DNA of 64,000 bases, from the NCBI GenBank assembly GCA_003285105.1, contig CP030158.1, positions 1,526,501 through 1,590,500 of the forward strand. The letters are read 5' to 3'. A program made the position numbers and the translations under genes. The notes below the pieces were generated by a model. It was not told the origin of the DNA. It saw nothing but the letters and a program-made list of their open reading frames with translations, and did not search any database. Shown piece after piece: positions 36,345 to 44,385 of the stretch. The DNA comes from Roseithermus sacchariphilus. Lineage in GTDB: Bacteria > Bacteroidota > Rhodothermia > Rhodothermales > MEBIC09517. The stretch's first letter is position 1. Every line of letters begins with the position of its first letter.

Positions 36345-37517
36345 ATGGATGCCTTCCGAATCATCTCCTGCCCCATCGAGGCCACACCCGAGCAGGCCGC
36401 CAGGATCGAAGCCACGCTTCGATCCTTCGCTCGCGCCTGCAACTACGTCGCCCTGCGTGGCAAGCAGGAGAAGGTGAGTGCGAAGCGGAAACTGCAGAAG
36501 CTCTGCTACTACGACGTGCGCGAGCGCTTCGGCCTCTCGGCCAATCTCGCCATTGCCGCTATCCAGCGCGTGAGCGTGGCGGTGAAGACGTCGGGGACCC
36601 GCGAGGTGTCGTTCCGCCCCAAGAGCGCCGACTACGACGCCCGCACGTTCTCCTTCCGGGAGCGCGACTGGAGCGTGAGCCTCACGCTTCTCGGCGGTCG
36701 CGAGCGGTTCCCCCTGAGGATAGGGACCTGGCAGAGGGATGCCCTCACCGGCACGGAGCCCAGGAGCGCTGTGCTCTGCAAGAAGTCGAACGGTCGGTAC
36801 TACGTGGACATTCGGCTGCGGCGAGAGCAGCCGCCGAAGCAGGAGGGTGCCGGCACGCTCGGCGTGGACATGGGCGTGAAGAACATCGCGGTCACATCCA
36901 CGGGCACCATCTACAGCAGCGAGGCGCTGAACGCCTACAGACTGGAGCGGCACCGGGTCCGCAAGTCCCTCCAGTCCAAGGCCGCGAAGGGCACGCGGAG
37001 CAGTACCCGGCGCAATTGTCGGAAAGCCCTTGCACGCTTGTCGGGTAAGGAGCGCAGGCGCTGCAAAGAGGAGAACCACGTCATCAGCCGCCGCATCGTC
37101 CGCGAGGCGAAGGCCGGCGGGCTCACCATCGTGCTCGAGGACCTCACCGGTATCCGGGACAGGACGAACCAGCGTTTGCGCCGGAGCCAGCGGGGATTGC
37201 ACAACCGGTGGTCTTTCCACCAGCTCCGGCAGTTCATCGAGTACAAGGCGGCGGATGCCGGTGTGCCGGTGATAGTCATCGACCCCCGGTACACGAGCCA
37301 GACGTGCGCCCGCTGCTACTGCATCGGGAAGCGGCGTGGCGACTCCTTCCATTGTCCAAACTGCGGTCATAACGATCACAGCGACAAGAACGCTGCGAAG
37401 GTTATTGCCGCAGTCGGGGGCGCCATGAGCCGTCCTGAACGATCTGCTGTGTACTGTGTCTGGCACGGTGCTGAAGGCAAGGTCGAAATCTCCCGTCTTC
37501 AGACGGGGGAAGCTTAA
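36345..37517 (+). CDS. tnpB: TnpB, RNA-guided endonuclease of IS605/IS1341 type
   Basis: 390 residues from ATG; an upstream TTG at 36336 is less likely. An intact RuvC triad is seen: Asp175 in GVDMGVKN, Glu265 in VLEDLTG and Asp347 in HSDKNAA. The zinc-ribbon pairs are C321/C324 and C337/C340. The N-terminus (SCPIEATPEQAARIEATL, FARACNY) fits the WED/REC part of TnpB. The DNA is visibly less GC-rich than its neighbours, fitting transfer. TnpB proteins cut DNA next to a short motif, guided by an RNA made from the element's right end. The stop overlaps the exporter's stop by 3 bases (tail-to-tail). Confidence 0.93.
   Translation: MDAFRIISCPIEATPEQAARIEATLRSFARACNYVALRGKQEKVSAKRKLQKLCYYDVRERFGLSANLAIAAIQRVSVAVKTSGTREVSFRPKSADYDARTFSFRERDWSVSLTLLGGRERFPLRIGTWQRDALTGTEPRSAVLCKKSNGRYYVDIRLRREQPPKQEGAGTLGVDMGVKNIAVTSTGTIYSSEALNAYRLERHRVRKSLQSKAAKGTRSSTRRNCRKALARLSGKERRRCKEENHVISRRIVREAKAGGLTIVLEDLTGIRDRTNQRLRRSQRGLHNRWSFHQLRQFIEYKAADAGVPVIVIDPRYTSQTCARCYCIGKRRGDSFHCPNCGHNDHSDKNAAKVIAAVGGAMSRPERSAVYCVWHGAEGKVEISRLQTGEA
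37400..37517 (+). ncRNA. putative omega/reRNA scaffold at the tnpB 3' end
   Basis: In this family the guide RNA scaffold overlaps the end of tnpB and its last hairpin lies at the element right end. Here the hairpin at 37492-37507 and the following GGGGAAGCTTAA match that layout. The guide part would be whatever sequence flanks the right end, here the antisense of the exporter gene from about 37518. The 5' limit is arbitrary. Confidence 0.45.
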
Positions 37518-39712
37518 AAGTTCAGGTACGTCTGCATCAGCGAATAGTAGAGGCCTTCGCGCTGGAGGAGGTCCTCGTGCCGGCCGTCCTCCACGATCCG
37601 ACCCCGGTCCATGACCAGGATGCGGTCGGCGTCGCGGACGGTGCGGAGGCGGTGGGCGATGGAGAGGATGGTCTTGCCGGCGAAGTGGGTTTCAACGTTT
37701 CGCATCACCAGGCGTTCGGCTTCCGGGTCGAGGGCGCTGGAGGCTTCGTCGAGGATGATGACGTCCGGGTCGGCCAGGAAGAGGCGGGCGAAAGCGATCT
37801 TGAGGCGTTGCCCGCCCGAGAGCGCGCTGCCGCTCTCGCCGATCATGGTGTTGTAGCCCAGGTAGAGCTGCTGCACGTCCTCGTGGAGCCCGGCCAGCTC
37901 GGCCGCGCGCACGATGTCGTCCATCGACGCCTCGGGGTTGCCGTAGCGGATGTTGTCCTTGAAGGTGCCGTCGAAGAGGTGGACCTGCTGCGGGACCATG
38001 GCGACCGTCCGGCGGAGCGCCCGGGGGTGCAGGCGACGCAGTTCCACCCCGCCGAGGGTGATCGTCCCGTCGTAGTCGTGGTACAGACCGGCCAGCAGCT
38101 TGGCCAGGGTCGTCTTGCCCGACCCGTTACGGCCGATGAGGGCCACCCGCTCGCCCGGCTCGATCGTCAGGTCGATGCCCTGCAGGATCGGGCGGTCGGG
38201 AGCCTGCGGGTAGGCGAAGTGGAGGTTCGTCAGCACCAGCGGGCCGGGCGGCACCTGCGTGTGCTGCTCCAGCAGGTCGGCCGTCTCGGGCTCCTCCATG
38301 AATACGTCGTTGAGCCGTTCGTAGGTGATGGCCAGTTCCGTCACCAGGAACCACAGGCCCGAGACGTTGTCGAGCGCCGTCATGGCCAGGGTAAAGATGG
38401 CGATGAAGGCCACGTACTGCCCGATCGTCATCGCCCCGGTGAAGGTCAGGTAGGCCCCGATCCAGTAGATGCCCACCTGGCTGAGGAAGAAGGCGCTCTT
38501 GAGCAGCGATTGCAGCCCGATGTGGGTCTGCTCCGTCTCCAGCACCTTGTTCAGCGCGCGTTTGTAGCGGTTCTTCCACTCCTGCAGCTTCAGCCGCTCC
38601 AGCCCCAGCAGCTTCACCGTCTGGATGCCCAGCAGCGTGTCCAGGAAGCTGCCCATCGTCTTCAGGTTCTCTGCGAAGATCTTGTTCTCCAGCCGCTTCA
38701 GCCGCGGGGTGAAGAAGATCGTGACGAGGACGACGAACCCGATGAACGCCGCGGCGATCACGGCCAGCAGCAGGTTGTAGAAAAAGAAGATGATCAGGGC
38801 GTTGACGACGAACAGCAGGTCGATGAACGCCTGCAGGATCGACGGCGAGAAGGCGTTGCGGACCTTGAGGTTCTCCTGGAAGCGGTTGATGAAGTCTTCG
38901 CGCTTGTAGGCGTCGAAGTAGCGCTGCGGCAGCGAGATGAGATGGCGGAAGAACTGGCTGAAGAAGTCCAGCTCGAAGCGCACCTTGAACTGGGTCAGCA
39001 GCAGGTTGCGGACGTAGGTGAGCAGGATCTGCGTGAGCAGGACGAGCACCATCCCGCCGAGGATGGCATAGAGCAGCGTGCGGTCCTGGTAGACGAGGGC
39101 CTTGTCTAGGATGACCTGGGTGAAGAACGGCAGCGCCAGGGCCAGCAGTTGCAGGACGAAGCTGGCCAGGAGGATCTCGCCCAGGACGGCCCGGAAGGGC
39201 CGCAGCAGGGCCAGGTAGAACCGGGAGCGGAGGGTACGCTGGCGCTCGCGCTGCGCGGCGATCAGGTCGTCGACGTCGGGGTTGTCGTGCACCGCCGGGG
39301 TGGGCTCCAGCGTCAGCACGATGCCGTTCCAGCGGCTCTCGAAGTCCGCACGCGCCAGCCGGTCCCGGCCGTAGGCGGGGTCCACGATGCCGACGTGGTC
39401 GGCGCCGACCGATTCGATGACGACGAAGTGGTTGCCCTCGTAATGGGCGATGCAGGGCAGCGGCAGCTCCCGGAGCTGGTCGTAGCCGAGTTCGTAGCCG
39501 TCGGCCGTGAAGCCGAAGGTCTCGGCCAGCTCGCTCAGCGTGAACAGGTCCGTGCCTTCGGCGCTGACGTGCCCCAGCCGCCGCAGCGTGGGCTGCAGGT
39601 TGTAGAGCCCGTGGTACTTCAGGATCATCGCCAGGCACGTCGTCCCGCACTCGGTCATGTCCCGTTGCAGGAGGACGGGGACCGTACGCTGTTTGCGGAG
39701 AAACCCGAGCAT
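37514..39712 (-). CDS. C39-peptidase-containing ABC exporter (PCAT type)
   Basis: 732 residues from ATG 39712 (a TTG two codons upstream is weaker). N-terminal C39 peptidase: catalytic Cys22 in D-M-T-E-C-G-T-T-C, His95 in GNHFVVIES and Asp111 in VDP, all intact. Six-helix transmembrane domain about 155-440. ATPase domain: GRNGSGKTTL near 525, LSGGQ near 629, then DEASSALD. These proteins cleave double-glycine leaders and export the peptide with a HlyD adaptor and an outer-membrane channel. The last codon before the stop is Phe; the TAA stop reads from bases shared with the TnpB element's right end, so the original C-terminus may have been a few residues longer. Confidence 0.95.
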   Translation of the reverse strand: MLGFLRKQRTVPVLLQRDMTECGTTCLAMILKYHGLYNLQPTLRRLGHVSAEGTDLFTLSELAETFGFTADGYELGYDQLRELPLPCIAHYEGNHFVVIESVGADHVGIVDPAYGRDRLARADFESRWNGIVLTLEPTPAVHDNPDVDDLIAAQRERQRTLRSRFYLALLRPFRAVLGEILLASFVLQLLALALPFFTQVILDKALVYQDRTLLYAILGGMVLVLLTQILLTYVRNLLLTQFKVRFELDFFSQFFRHLISLPQRYFDAYKREDFINRFQENLKVRNAFSPSILQAFIDLLFVVNALIIFFFYNLLLAVIAAAFIGFVVLVTIFFTPRLKRLENKIFAENLKTMGSFLDTLLGIQTVKLLGLERLKLQEWKNRYKRALNKVLETEQTHIGLQSLLKSAFFLSQVGIYWIGAYLTFTGAMTIGQYVAFIAIFTLAMTALDNVSGLWFLVTELAITYERLNDVFMEEPETADLLEQHTQVPPGPLVLTNLHFAYPQAPDRPILQGIDLTIEPGERVALIGRNGSGKTTLAKLLAGLYHDYDGTITLGGVELRRLHPRALRRTVAMVPQQVHLFDGTFKDNIRYGNPEASMDDIVRAAELAGLHEDVQQLYLGYNTMIGESGSALSGGQRLKIAFARLFLADPDVIILDEASSALDPEAERLVMRNVETHFAGKTILSIAHRLRTVRDADRILVMDRGRIVEDGRHEDLLQREGLYYSLMQTYLNF

Positions 39713-39815
39713 GGGCAAGGAAGAGACGCGCAGACCGGTGGGGAACGTCGGGGCGCCTGAAAATACGGTGGGCGGTGCGGAATTGCGCCACCGCTGCCGG
39801 CTGTTCGGGGGCGCG

Positions 39816-39998
39816 TCAGCTCAGCAGCCAGTCCAACACCTTGAGCAGCGGCCAGATCAGCAGCAGCGCGAACAGGATGGCGGCCGTTTTGAGGCTGGAT
39901 TTCTGCCGGGGAATCTCATAGCCGCAGTACGGGCACGTCTCGGCATCGGCCGGGATCTCCAGGGCGCAGGAGGGGCACTCGGTGGTGGCGTCAGGCAT
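39816..39998 (-). CDS. small zinc-ribbon membrane protein
   Basis: 60 residues. Two Cys pairs (CPSC and CPYCGYEIP) make a zinc ribbon at the N-terminus, followed by a basic stretch (RQKSSLK) and one membrane helix (AAILFALLLIWPLL). This small topology occurs in many Bacteroidota. It lies 103 bases upstream of the C39 exporter on the same strand and may be its operon leader. Function is unknown; binding of nucleic acid or a peptide at the membrane is only a guess. Confidence 0.82.
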   Translation of the reverse strand: MPDATTECPSCALEIPADAETCPYCGYEIPRQKSSLKTAAILFALLLIWPLLKVLDWLLS

Positions 39999-40134
39999 GG
40001 CGGGGCAGGTCGTTCGGGGGCGAAGGACGGTAGGATGCGGGGGCGGGGGAGGGTGCGAAAGATCGGAAAAATGAGTACCCTGCGGGGTGGCCCGTCCGGG
40101 GTCGTCTGCCGCTGTGTCCTTCGTTGATCGGCTC

Positions 40135-40734
40135 ATGTCTTCCCCGCCCGAATCCGTGACGCTGTTGCTGGAGCGCCTGCGCGACGGCGACGAGGCCGCC
40201 CTCGAGCGGCTGGTGCCGTTGCTCTACGACGAACTGCGCCGCCTGGCACGGGTCCACCTCCAGCACGAGCGCTCCGGGCACACCCTCAGCCCGACGGCGC
40301 TCGTCAACGAGGCCTATCTCAAGCTGGTCGATCAGCGCCAGCTCCGGGCCGAGGATCGCCATCAGTTCTTCGCCATCGCCAGCACGACGATGCGCCGCAT
40401 CCTGGTCGATTACGCGCGGGCCCGGAAGCGGCAGAAGCGCGGGGGCGGCGTGCGGCCGATCCCGCTGGAGGAGGTCGAGGCCTTCCTCACCGACCGCGAG
40501 GCGGACGAGGTGATTGCGCTGGACGAGGCGCTGCAACGCCTGGCTGCCGTGAACCCGCGCGGGAGCCAGGTGGTGCAGTACCGCTTCTACAGCGGCCTGA
40601 CGCTCGACGAGATCGGGGTCGTCATGGGGCTGTCGCGCAAGACGGTGCAGCGGGCCTGGGTCGCGGCCCGGGCCTGGCTGCGGGCCCACGTCGGGGAGGC
40701 GCTGGGTGGGGAGGCCCTCGACGACGCCCCGTGA
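40135..40734 (+). CDS. ECF-type sigma factor (TIGR02999/PF07638 group)
   Basis: 199 residues. Region 2 shows LVPLLYDELRRLARVHL, then SPTALVNEAYLKLV and FFAIASTTMRRILVDYAR, the marks of this Rhodothermales/Planctomycetes-rich group. Region 4 has LDEIGVVMGLSRKTVQRAWVAARAWLR. It would direct RNA polymerase to specific promoters. No anti-sigma or kinase gene is adjacent, unlike the second such factor at 57008. It is divergent from the zinc-ribbon/exporter genes. Confidence 0.95.
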   Translation: MSSPPESVTLLLERLRDGDEAALERLVPLLYDELRRLARVHLQHERSGHTLSPTALVNEAYLKLVDQRQLRAEDRHQFFAIASTTMRRILVDYARARKRQKRGGGVRPIPLEEVEAFLTDREADEVIALDEALQRLAAVNPRGSQVVQYRFYSGLTLDEIGVVMGLSRKTVQRAWVAARAWLRAHVGEALGGEALDDAP

Positions 40735-40735
40735 C

Positions 40736-40773
40736 GGACCGGCGCCCCGCGACGCACCGGCTGCGGCCGGTCC
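40736..40773. terminator. hairpin between convergent genes
   Basis: An 8-bp GGACCGGC/GCCGGTCC stem at 40736-40743 and 40766-40773, right after the sigma-factor stop and before the end of the converging small gene. There is no T run, so termination is only possible. Confidence 0.35.
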
Positions 40774-40775
40774 GG

Positions 40776-40976
40776 CTACAGCTGCGCCGCCAGCTCGTCG
40801 GTCAGCCGCTTCAGGGCCTGCTCGTCGTAGGCGTCGGCGTCGACGGTGCCCGGGGCCTTCGGGAGGACGTCCCGCGGCGGCGGGGGGAAGGCCGGCGCGT
40901 GCAGCTTCCGGACGACGTAGGCGGCCACGCCGGTGGCGACGGCCGAGATGAACAGGGCTCTGAGGATCTTGCCCAT
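40776..40976 (-). CDS. small membrane-anchored protein
   Basis: 66 residues: one N-terminal membrane helix (ILRALFISAVATGVAAYVV), then a Pro-rich soluble tail with DEQALKRLTDELAAQL at the end, which is probably helical. No catalytic motif. It converges on the ECF sigma gene. Function unknown. Confidence 0.75.
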   Translation of the reverse strand: MGKILRALFISAVATGVAAYVVRKLHAPAFPPPPRDVLPKAPGTVDADAYDEQALKRLTDELAAQL

Positions 40977-41129
40977 GGTGCCGGGTATGCAGAGGGTCGA
41001 TGGGGGTGCGGACGAAGCGTGAGAACGCGGCGCCGCCCCGCATGGTCCCGGCGGCCGGGGGCACTCCGGCCGCCGGCGTGCGTACACGGAGCGCCGGCCC
41101 CTTTTCCCCGAAGGTCCCCCCGCGTGCCC

Positions 41130-41342
41130 ATGCAGATCGATCGGTGTTACTGCTTCCAGCAGACCTTTGCGGCGCTCCGGGCGCTGGCCCGGGCGCACGG
41201 TGTGCAGGACCTCCAGGGCCTGCAGCAACACGTCGACGTCGGCCTCCGCTGCGGCCTCTGCCATCCCTACATCCGGCGGATGCTGCGAACCGGGGAAACC
41301 GTCTTCCACACGATCCTCACCGAGGCGGACGAGCCGGCATGA
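41130..41342 (+). CDS. BFD-like [2Fe-2S] ferredoxin
   Basis: 70 residues with the C-x-C ... C-x-x-C layout of bacterioferritin-associated ferredoxins (CYC near residue 6 and CGLC near 43). The family carries a [2Fe-2S] cluster and, in Bfd, helps release iron from bacterioferritin. No bacterioferritin gene is nearby. It lies 46 bases before the PIG-L deacetylase gene on the same strand. Confidence 0.85.
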   Translation: MQIDRCYCFQQTFAALRALARAHGVQDLQGLQQHVDVGLRCGLCHPYIRRMLRTGETVFHTILTEADEPA

Positions 41343-41388
41343 CGCCCGGTGCGATCCGCGGACGCGTCCGGCGCGGAGGCGCCCGGCC

Positions 41389-42147
41389 ATGGCCCGTATC
41401 CTCTACGTCTTCCCGCATCCCGATGACGAGTCCTTCGGCCCCGGGCCGGGGATGGCCCGGCAGCGGCGGTGCGGCCACGAGGTCTTCCTGCTCACGCTGA
41501 CCCGGGGCGAGGCCACCCGGGAACGCGCCCGCTACGGCTACACGAAGGCCGAGATGGGGGCCGTGCGCTACCGGGAGATGCAGGCCGTGGCCGAGGTTCT
41601 CGACCTGACGGACCTGACGGTGCTCGACTTCCCCGACGGGGCGCTGGCGGAACTGGACCCGCGGGTGCTGGAGGCGGCGGTGCAGCAGCACGTCGAGCGC
41701 GTCCGCCCGCACGTCGTCGTGACCTACCCGGTGCACGGCATCAGCGGCCACCCGGATCACCTCGTCACCCACGCCGTCGTCAAGCGGGTGTACTGCGAAC
41801 GCCGGGCCCATGAGGCCTCCCTGCGGCGGCTGGCGTTCTTCACGCTCTTCGAAGACGGCGACCCCGAAGGCGGTGGCCCCGGCCGTCCGGCGCACCTGCG
41901 GGGATCGCCGCGCGAGGCCATCGACTGCATCGTGCCCGTCGGCGAGGCCGACCGGCAGCAGGGCGAGGCGGCGCTGGCCTGCTACGTGACGTACCAGGCC
42001 GTCGTGCAGGCGCACGACCCGCTGGCGCAGGTGGCCGGCGGCATCCCCTTCGAGCTCTTCCAGGAGCACCCCCGCCCGCGCCTCCGGGATCTCTGTGAAG
42101 GCCTGGAGGATAACCCCGCCCGGCCCGCTGCCAGCACGGCCCCTTAA
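41389..42147 (+). CDS. PIG-L family N-acetylglucosamine deacetylase-like protein
   Basis: 252 residues. The zinc motif is P-H-P-D-D-E near residue 10 (FPHPDDESFG), with the third ligand in SGHPDH. A ribosome-binding site GGAGG is 10 bases upstream of ATG. The family deacetylates GlcNAc-like or acyl-amino sugars (MshB, BshB, PIG-L). No bacillithiol or mycothiol partner is next to it, so the substrate is open. The last 40 residues are charged and not conserved. Confidence 0.93.
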   Translation: MARILYVFPHPDDESFGPGPGMARQRRCGHEVFLLTLTRGEATRERARYGYTKAEMGAVRYREMQAVAEVLDLTDLTVLDFPDGALAELDPRVLEAAVQQHVERVRPHVVVTYPVHGISGHPDHLVTHAVVKRVYCERRAHEASLRRLAFFTLFEDGDPEGGGPGRPAHLRGSPREAIDCIVPVGEADRQQGEAALACYVTYQAVVQAHDPLAQVAGGIPFELFQEHPRPRLRDLCEGLEDNPARPAASTAP

Positions 42148-42176
42148 CGATTCGGTAATCGCCGTTGCCGGCCGTC

Positions 42177-42214
42177 ATCGTACCTTTTCGCGCAAATCGT
42201 ACCTTTTCGCGCAA
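42177..42214. promoter_or_regulatory. 19-bp tandem repeat upstream of the response regulator
   Basis: ATCGTACCTTTTCGCGCAA at 42177-42195 is repeated exactly at 42196-42214, 76 bases before the response-regulator ATG. The two copies are head-to-tail without a spacer. Each contains TACCTTTT, which resembles a Bacteroidota -7 box. They could be operator half-sites for the PhoB-like protein itself or a duplicated promoter. Confidence 0.55.
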
Positions 42215-42289
42215 AATGCCCGTTCGTGCGCACGACGCCCCCGGTGCACGAACCGATGAAGTCCGTTGCAACACCTGGCTGATTCGTTC

Positions 42290-43012
42290 ATGGTTGCCTC
42301 CCCCGCCACCGACCCCGACGCCCCGCTCGTCCTGATCGTCGACGACGAAGAGGACATCGTGGATCTGTTGCAGTACAACCTGGAGCGGGAAGGCTTTGCC
42401 ACGCTCGTGGCCCGCAACGGGGCCGAGGCGCTGGAGCAGGCCGAGGCCGAGCGGCCCAATCTCATCATCCTCGACATCATGATGCCCGTGATGGACGGCA
42501 TCGAGGTGTGCCGCCGGCTGCGCCAGGACGCCCGCCTCCGCACCACGCCGATCCTCATGCTGACCGCGCTGGGGGAGGAGGAGGACCACGTCCGGGGCCT
42601 CGAAACCGGTGCCGACATCTACCTGGCCAAGCCCATCTCCGTGCCGATCCTGCTGAGCCAGGTCCGGGCGCTGCTGCGAGGCGCACGCCGCCACGAAACC
42701 CCGCCGGACCTGCTCAAGATCCTCGACCTGGAGGTCGACCGGGATCGCTACCTCGTCTACCGGGAGGAGGGCGGAGAGCGCGTCTCGATCCGGTTTCCGC
42801 GCAAGGAGTTCGAACTGCTCTACTTCCTCGCGGCGCATCCCGGCAAGGTCTTCACCCGGCAGGAGCTGCTCGATCAGGTCTGGGGACGCGACGTGTACGT
42901 GGTGGACCGGACGGTGGACGTGCACGTGCGCAAGATCCGGGAGAAGCTCGGCAGCGAGTACATCGAAACCGTCAAGGGGGTCGGCTACAAGTTTCGCGAG
43001 CGGGCGCTGTAG
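42290..43012 (+). CDS. PhoB/OmpR-family response regulator
   Basis: 240 residues from ATG; TTG 24 bases upstream is weaker. Receiver domain with acidic pocket (VDDEED), phospho-acceptor Asp62 in LDIMMP and Lys in LAKPI. The C-terminal winged-helix DNA-binding domain has FPRKEFELLYFLA, VWGRD and VDRTVDVHVRKIREKLG with VKGVGYKF. The histidine kinase follows after 108 bases. The pair may respond to phosphate or to envelope stress; the sequence does not decide. Confidence 0.95.
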   Translation: MVASPATDPDAPLVLIVDDEEDIVDLLQYNLEREGFATLVARNGAEALEQAEAERPNLIILDIMMPVMDGIEVCRRLRQDARLRTTPILMLTALGEEEDHVRGLETGADIYLAKPISVPILLSQVRALLRGARRHETPPDLLKILDLEVDRDRYLVYREEGGERVSIRFPRKEFELLYFLAAHPGKVFTRQELLDQVWGRDVYVVDRTVDVHVRKIREKLGSEYIETVKGVGYKFRERAL

Positions 43013-43120
43013 CGCCGGCACCGCGCCCCGAACGCGGCCGGGGCTGCCGCGTTGCATTCCGTCGTCCCGCTACCCCGTCGTCTCGCGCCCCGGTCGTCCC
43101 GGTCCTTGCTCCGGCCCTGC

Positions 43121-44200
43121 ATGAAGCTGCCCTCGATCCACCGCGCTCGCCCCGGGTTGCACGCGCTCTCGTTCAAGCTGGCGGTGGCCGTGACGCTGGC
43201 CGCCGCCGTGCCGGCCTTCGCTGCCTGGTCATGGTACGCCGTCCCGGCGGCGGCGGCGGCGGCCGGGGTGGCCGGCCTCGGGCTGGTGACCTATGCCGTG
43301 GCCTACGGGCTCCTGGCCCGGCGGCTGGAGCTGGCCTATTCGATCCTGAAGCAGATCCGCCGGCATCAGTTCGACAACCTGAATCTGGCCCGCCTCCCGC
43401 ACGGCGACGAGCTCAACGCGCTCATCTGGCAGGTCTACCGCACCGGGCAGGCCCTGGAGAAGGAGATCCGCGAGATGAAGAAGATGGAGAACTACCGGCG
43501 CGAGTTCATCGGCAACGTCTCGCACGAACTCAAGACGCCCATCTTCGCCATCCAGGGCTTTGCCGAGACGCTGCTCGACGGCGCGCTGGAGGATGAGCGC
43601 GTCAATCGGGCCTTCCTCCAGAAGATCCTCCACAACACGGGCCGGCTGGCCAACCTGGTGCGGGATCTCTCCGAGATCTCGAAGATCGAGACGGGCGAGC
43701 TGGAGATGGTCCGCAAGCCGTTCGACCTGCGGCGCGTCGTGCGGGAGGTCGTCGAGTCGATGGAGCACATGGCGGCGGCGAAAGACGTCGCGCTCCGGGC
43801 GAGCCTGCCGGAGACGCTGCCGCGGGTCATGGGTGACCGGGAGCGGATCCAGCAGGTGCTGATCAACCTGGTGGACAACGCGATCAAGTACAACAACGCC
43901 GGCGGACACGTGGAGGTGACCGCCCGCGTGCGGCCGGACGGCGAGGTCGAGATCGCCGTGGTCGACGACGGAATCGGCATTGCCCCGCAGCACATCCCAC
44001 GCCTGACCGAGCGGTTCTACCGCGTCGACAAGAGCCGCTCGCGCCGGCAGGGGGGCACGGGGCTCGGGCTGGCCATCGTCAAACACATCATCGGCGCCCA
44101 CGACCGCCGCCTCCTGATCGAAAGCCGCCCCGGCCGCGGGTCCACCTTCGCCTTCACCCTCGAAGCCGCCCCGCCGGCATCGGACGGCGAACGCGGCTGA
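43121..44200 (+). CDS. PhoR-like sensor histidine kinase
   Basis: 359 residues. Two membrane helices at about 20-75, with only a short loop between them, so no large external sensor domain. HisKA motif SHELKTP with phospho-His135, then the N, G1 and G2 boxes ([31 protein letters not shown]). It pairs with the upstream response regulator. The C-terminal end [11 protein letters not shown] is followed at once by a 12-bp minisatellite. Lack of a sensor domain suggests membrane or partner-protein sensing. Confidence 0.95.
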   Translation: MKLPSIHRARPGLHALSFKLAVAVTLAAAVPAFAAWSWYAVPAAAAAAGVAGLGLVTYAVAYGLLARRLELAYSILKQIRRHQFDNLNLARLPHGDELNALIWQVYRTGQALEKEIREMKKMENYRREFIGNVSHELKTPIFAIQGFAETLLDGALEDERVNRAFLQKILHNTGRLANLVRDLSEISKIETGELEMVRKPFDLRRVVREVVESMEHMAAAKDVALRASLPETLPRVMGDRERIQQVLINLVDNAIKYNNAGGHVEVTARVRPDGEVEIAVVDDGIGIAPQHIPRLTERFYRVDKSRSRRQGGTGLGLAIVKHIIGAHDRRLLIESRPGRGSTFAFTLEAAPPASDGERG

Positions 44201-44211
44201 GCACGAGGGCA

Positions 44212-44324
44212 GCGCCCGGAACGCCGCCCGGAACGCCGCCCGGAACGCCGCCCGGAACGCCGCCCGGAACGCCGCCCGGAACGCCGCCCGGAACGCCGCC
44301 CGGAACGCCGCCCGGAACGCCGCC
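44212..44324. repeat. 12-bp minisatellite, eight exact copies
   Basis: Unit ACGCCGCCCGGA, exact from 44221 to 44316 (8 copies), with partial copies on both sides (44212-44220 and 44317-44324). It fills the gap between the histidine kinase and the MarR gene. It is 4 codons in any frame. Expect length differences between strains. Confidence 0.97.
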
Positions 44325-44385
44325 TCCGCTGTGGCCGTTGAAAGCTGTTGCGACAAATAACAGCCCGGCCGGTGCCGCACGCTTC

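Larger units (their letters stand above)
36254..37517 (+). mobile_element. IS605/IS1341-type TnpB element (boundaries approximate)
   Basis: The element contains only tnpB. The right end carries a hairpin (CCCGTCT/AGACGGG, 37492-37507) followed by GGGGAAGCTTAA, the usual form of right ends in this group. The left boundary is not fixed; a hairpin CCTCTC/GAGAGG at 36254-36278 is the nearest left-end candidate. No TnpA is present, so mobility would depend on an enzyme elsewhere. It sits between two genes that should be one exporter operon. Confidence 0.75.

Noticed and set aside
42266-42289. TTG start for the response regulator
   Set aside because: The ATG at 42290 gives a receiver domain of normal length.
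44212-44324. CRISPR-like repeat array
   Set aside because: Units abut with no spacers and are only 12 bp; it is a minisatellite.
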